Source: Streptomyces sp. B21-105 (GTDB lineage: Bacteria > Actinomycetota > Actinomycetes > Streptomycetales > Streptomycetaceae). From it: a stretch of 64,000 nt of DNA. The position numbers and the translations under genes were made by a program. Every line of letters starts with the position of its first letter. Position 1 is the first letter of the stretch. The stretch is taken from contig NZ_JARUMJ010000001.1 of the NCBI RefSeq assembly GCF_036898465.1, positions 9,052,001 to 9,116,000 of the forward strand. Direction: 5' to 3'. Below are positions 62,094-64,000 of this stretch, one piece after another. The notes beneath the pieces are model-generated. The model searched no databases. It saw only the letters and a program-made list of their open reading frames with translations, and had not been told where the DNA came from.

Positions 62094-62792
62094 TCAGCGC
62101 TCGGCCTGCTCACGCAGGAAGCGGCGATCCTTAATCCGCCGACGCACCTGCCACCAGCGGGCGGTGTAGGCAAGGTCTTCCCGGCAGACGTCCAGGAACG
62201 CATCCTGGGCGGCCACCACAGCATCGGCCTGCTGGAAGCGGTCGGCGCTCTTCTCGTTCAAGTCCAGGTCGCCGGTCGCGGCAACAAGGGTCTCCGCGGC
62301 GGCGATGACGTGCACGCTGCCGCACAGCCGAACGCCCTGCAGCGCGCCGATGAGTTCACTGCTGAGCTCCCATGCCTGGGGCAACTGACCCAGCAACACC
62401 TTGTTCGCCGCCCGCCCGGCCTCACGCCGGAGGTGGGCGAACTGGTAGGCGTAGCCGAACGAGCGGGCGGAGGCGTCCAGCAGCCGCCGGTATGCCTCCG
62501 CGCGGTCCTCGTTGCTGCCTAGCCGGGGCACGCCTGTGGGTCGGTACCGTCCGATCAGAGCGCTGGCCACGCTGCCCGTGGCCTTGATGCCGGCAGCGGC
62601 CATGCCCGGCGTTATGAAGGTCATGCCCGGTTCTACCACCCGGCGGTCCCGGCGCTGGCCGGGACGCCGCAGCAGCCGAACCAGGTGAGCCGTTCCGTAG
62701 GCGGTGCTGGTCAGGTTGCGCAGCAGCGTCAGGGCATCGCTGTCGGGCGCAGCCGCCAGGTCGGTCAGGTAGTGAAGCAGATGGAACAGCAC
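62094..62792 (-). CDS. Hypothetical helical protein
   Basis: Up to 232 aa; an internal ATG at 62624 (MTFITPGMAAAGIKATGSVA) may be the true start of a 176-aa protein. After a Gly/Ala-rich, possibly membrane-associated start, the rest is helical (RAEAYRRLLDASARSFGYAY, ANKVLLGQLPQAWELSSELI, DRFQQADAVVAAQDAFLDVC). No known domain; resembles accessory proteins of unknown role. Confidence 0.6.
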   Translation of the reverse strand: MLFHLLHYLTDLAAAPDSDALTLLRNLTSTAYGTAHLVRLLRRPGQRRDRRVVEPGMTFITPGMAAAGIKATGSVASALIGRYRPTGVPRLGSNEDRAEAYRRLLDASARSFGYAYQFAHLRREAGRAANKVLLGQLPQAWELSSELIGALQGVRLCGSVHVIAAAETLVAATGDLDLNEKSADRFQQADAVVAAQDAFLDVCREDLAYTARWWQVRRRIKDRRFLREQAER

Positions 62793-63000
62793 AACGGCCT
62801 CCGGGACGTCGGCGGACGGTTCTCGCCCCTTGCCGAGTCCGGGAGGCCGCCAGAGTGCAGCGGCGCCCGATGTGTTCCGAATGAGTACGGGGGCTCTCCT
62901 GTTCAGGATGAGCCATCAGTTTCCTGGAGCGTTAATCACCGCCCACCAGCGCAGAGGGAAAGCGTCTCTGACAGAGGCCGATACGCCCTCTACGGCGCGC

Positions 63001-63999
63001 ATGGCACGCACATGGACAAGACTGCACGAACACCTCGGATGCCCGCCTGGTCCTCTCACCTTCGACATGGTCCGCCAGGCCGCGGTAGACAACCTGGAGG
63101 AGTCCGACGACCTGGACTGGAAGGAGATGCTTCCCCAGCCGCCCCGGGACGGCCGGTGGAACGAGTTCGCCAAGGACGTCGCCGCCATGGCAAACACCCG
63201 CGGCGGGCTGATCATCTTCGGGGTCCAGGACAAGACGACCGTCCTGACGGGCATCGACCCCGACGAGGTCAACCGGCAGCAGTACGCCCAGTGGATCCGC
63301 AACCACGTCCAGCCCTACCTGCCGGACCTGGACATATTCGAGCTGACCGACGGGACGAAGACGGTCCTGGTCGTCGATGTGCCAGCCAGCGAGATGGCAC
63401 CGCACTTCGTGTACGGCGGCGCAGCACGCGACAAGGAACAGCAGACTGCGGTCGTCCCCTACCGGGACAACGACCACACCGCCTGGATGGCAGAGCACCA
63501 GATCGAGCGGGCCTACCGCGACCGCTTCGCCCGCGTCGGCCGGGCAGAGGAAGAAATCCAGCGTCACATCGACTTCACCACCCAGACCATCTCCGCGCAC
63601 GCCTACGCGCCCTCGGCATGGTTCCTCGCGGTCTCCCGGCCTCAGCGGCCCCTGCCGCGCGGTGCCTATACGATGAACCGTGATGAGGCACGGGAGGTCC
63701 TGGAGGCCGCCAAGACACGAGCCCGCCTTCTGCACGCGAGAGAGCTGGTGCCCGGCCCCCTGGTCGGGATGGGGCCGGATATCCGGCTTAACCCGCGCCC
63801 CGGTCTGCGCCGCTGGGTGTGCAACAACCTCCAGTCACCCATGAACCGGGAGATCATCACCGAGCTGCACTACGACGGCACTGTGGTGATGGCCGCCAAC
63901 CTGTCCTTCATCCGCGAGGGGGGCGCGGAGCTCCCAGGAAAAGACGACGGCCTCCGGGTGTCTGAGTGCGTGTTTTTGAAGGCTGGTGTTGAGGTCTGA
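63001..63999 (+). CDS. AlbA_2 / schlafen-type putative DNA- or RNA-binding protein
   Basis: 332 aa from the ATG at 63001 (MARTWTRLHEHLGCPPGPLT); the frame is open to 62830. The AlbA_2 (divergent AAA-4) core is visible as ESDDLDWKEMLPQPPRDGRW, EFAKDVAAMANTRGGLIIFG and VQDKTTVLTGIDPDE, with the typical E-x-K and NTxGG motifs. The C-terminal half is unassigned. It is divergent from the hypothetical gene at 62094. Related proteins act as regulators or as parts of defence or toxin modules; none is shown here. Confidence 0.75.
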   Translation: MARTWTRLHEHLGCPPGPLTFDMVRQAAVDNLEESDDLDWKEMLPQPPRDGRWNEFAKDVAAMANTRGGLIIFGVQDKTTVLTGIDPDEVNRQQYAQWIRNHVQPYLPDLDIFELTDGTKTVLVVDVPASEMAPHFVYGGAARDKEQQTAVVPYRDNDHTAWMAEHQIERAYRDRFARVGRAEEEIQRHIDFTTQTISAHAYAPSAWFLAVSRPQRPLPRGAYTMNRDEAREVLEAAKTRARLLHARELVPGPLVGMGPDIRLNPRPGLRRWVCNNLQSPMNREIITELHYDGTVVMAANLSFIREGGAELPGKDDGLRVSECVFLKAGVEV

Positions 64000-64000
64000 A

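Overview
The window is very GC-rich, with long overlapping GTGA/ATGA-coupled genes, GTG/TTG starts, twin-arginine leaders, ECF41-type sigma, RacP-like and HATPase/STAS regulatory genes. All of this points to Streptomyces or a close actinomycete. The density of insertion sequences, truncated genes and catabolic or accessory loci suggests a chromosome arm or an integrated element rather than the conserved core. No rRNA, tRNA, CRISPR array or replication origin was seen.

Layout. 1-1670: a broken TPR gene and a CHAT fragment in opposite orientations, a 10-copy 9-bp minisatellite and a GC hairpin. 1669-6444: an FMN reductase/SnoaL fusion divergent from an ECF41-like sigma factor, a UlaG-like metallo-hydrolase, an IS5-type remnant, a MerR regulator and an aldo/keto reductase. 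7159-11275: TerB-like, four-EF-hand and BisC-like molybdoenzyme genes. 11613-16177: small broken regulators, a STAS protein between two paralogous HATPase proteins, and a ~700-nt structured leader ahead of a frameshifted MerR gene.

17040-31613 is the best-defined system. It is an apparent 12-gene L-fucose operon on the minus strand, read from 28801 down to 17040: binding protein, ABC ATPase, permease, L-fuconate dehydratase, L-fuconolactonase, FucU mutarotase, Zn alcohol dehydrogenase, SDR, KDPG-type aldolase, PfkB sugar kinase, L-fucose dehydrogenase-like AKR, and a FadR-type GntR regulator. A divergent secreted GH29 alpha-L-fucosidase with lectin/CBM modules completes it. Outside the cell fucose would be released and bound; inside it would be oxidised, hydrolysed, dehydrated and cleaved. 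The kinase does not fit L-fucose chemistry (see findings).

32339-43020: MerR/SulP, a TniQ-like fragment, a TetR/SDR pair with a clear double operator, a DoxX protein, and a three-subunit molybdenum hydroxylase operon (2Fe-2S, FAD, Mo) with an XdhC maturation factor. 43017-50200: a junkyard of IS630, IS3/IS481-type, ISAs1, IS110 and IS5 elements around a RacP-like gene. 50383-55220: an MMPL exporter with a histidine kinase/response regulator pair and a DUF551-like protein. 55283-58848: a frameshifted MDR oxidoreductase, a decapitated LysR gene, a decayed IS1380 element and a complete IS5-type element. 59422-60558: a Tat-exported amidohydrolase with markedly lower GC, probably acquired. 60845-63999: unrecognised accessory genes and an AlbA_2 (schlafen-type) protein.

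At least ten single-base frameshifts are visible, so either many genes here are decaying or the sequence has indel errors. All identifications are from reading protein motifs without database searches.
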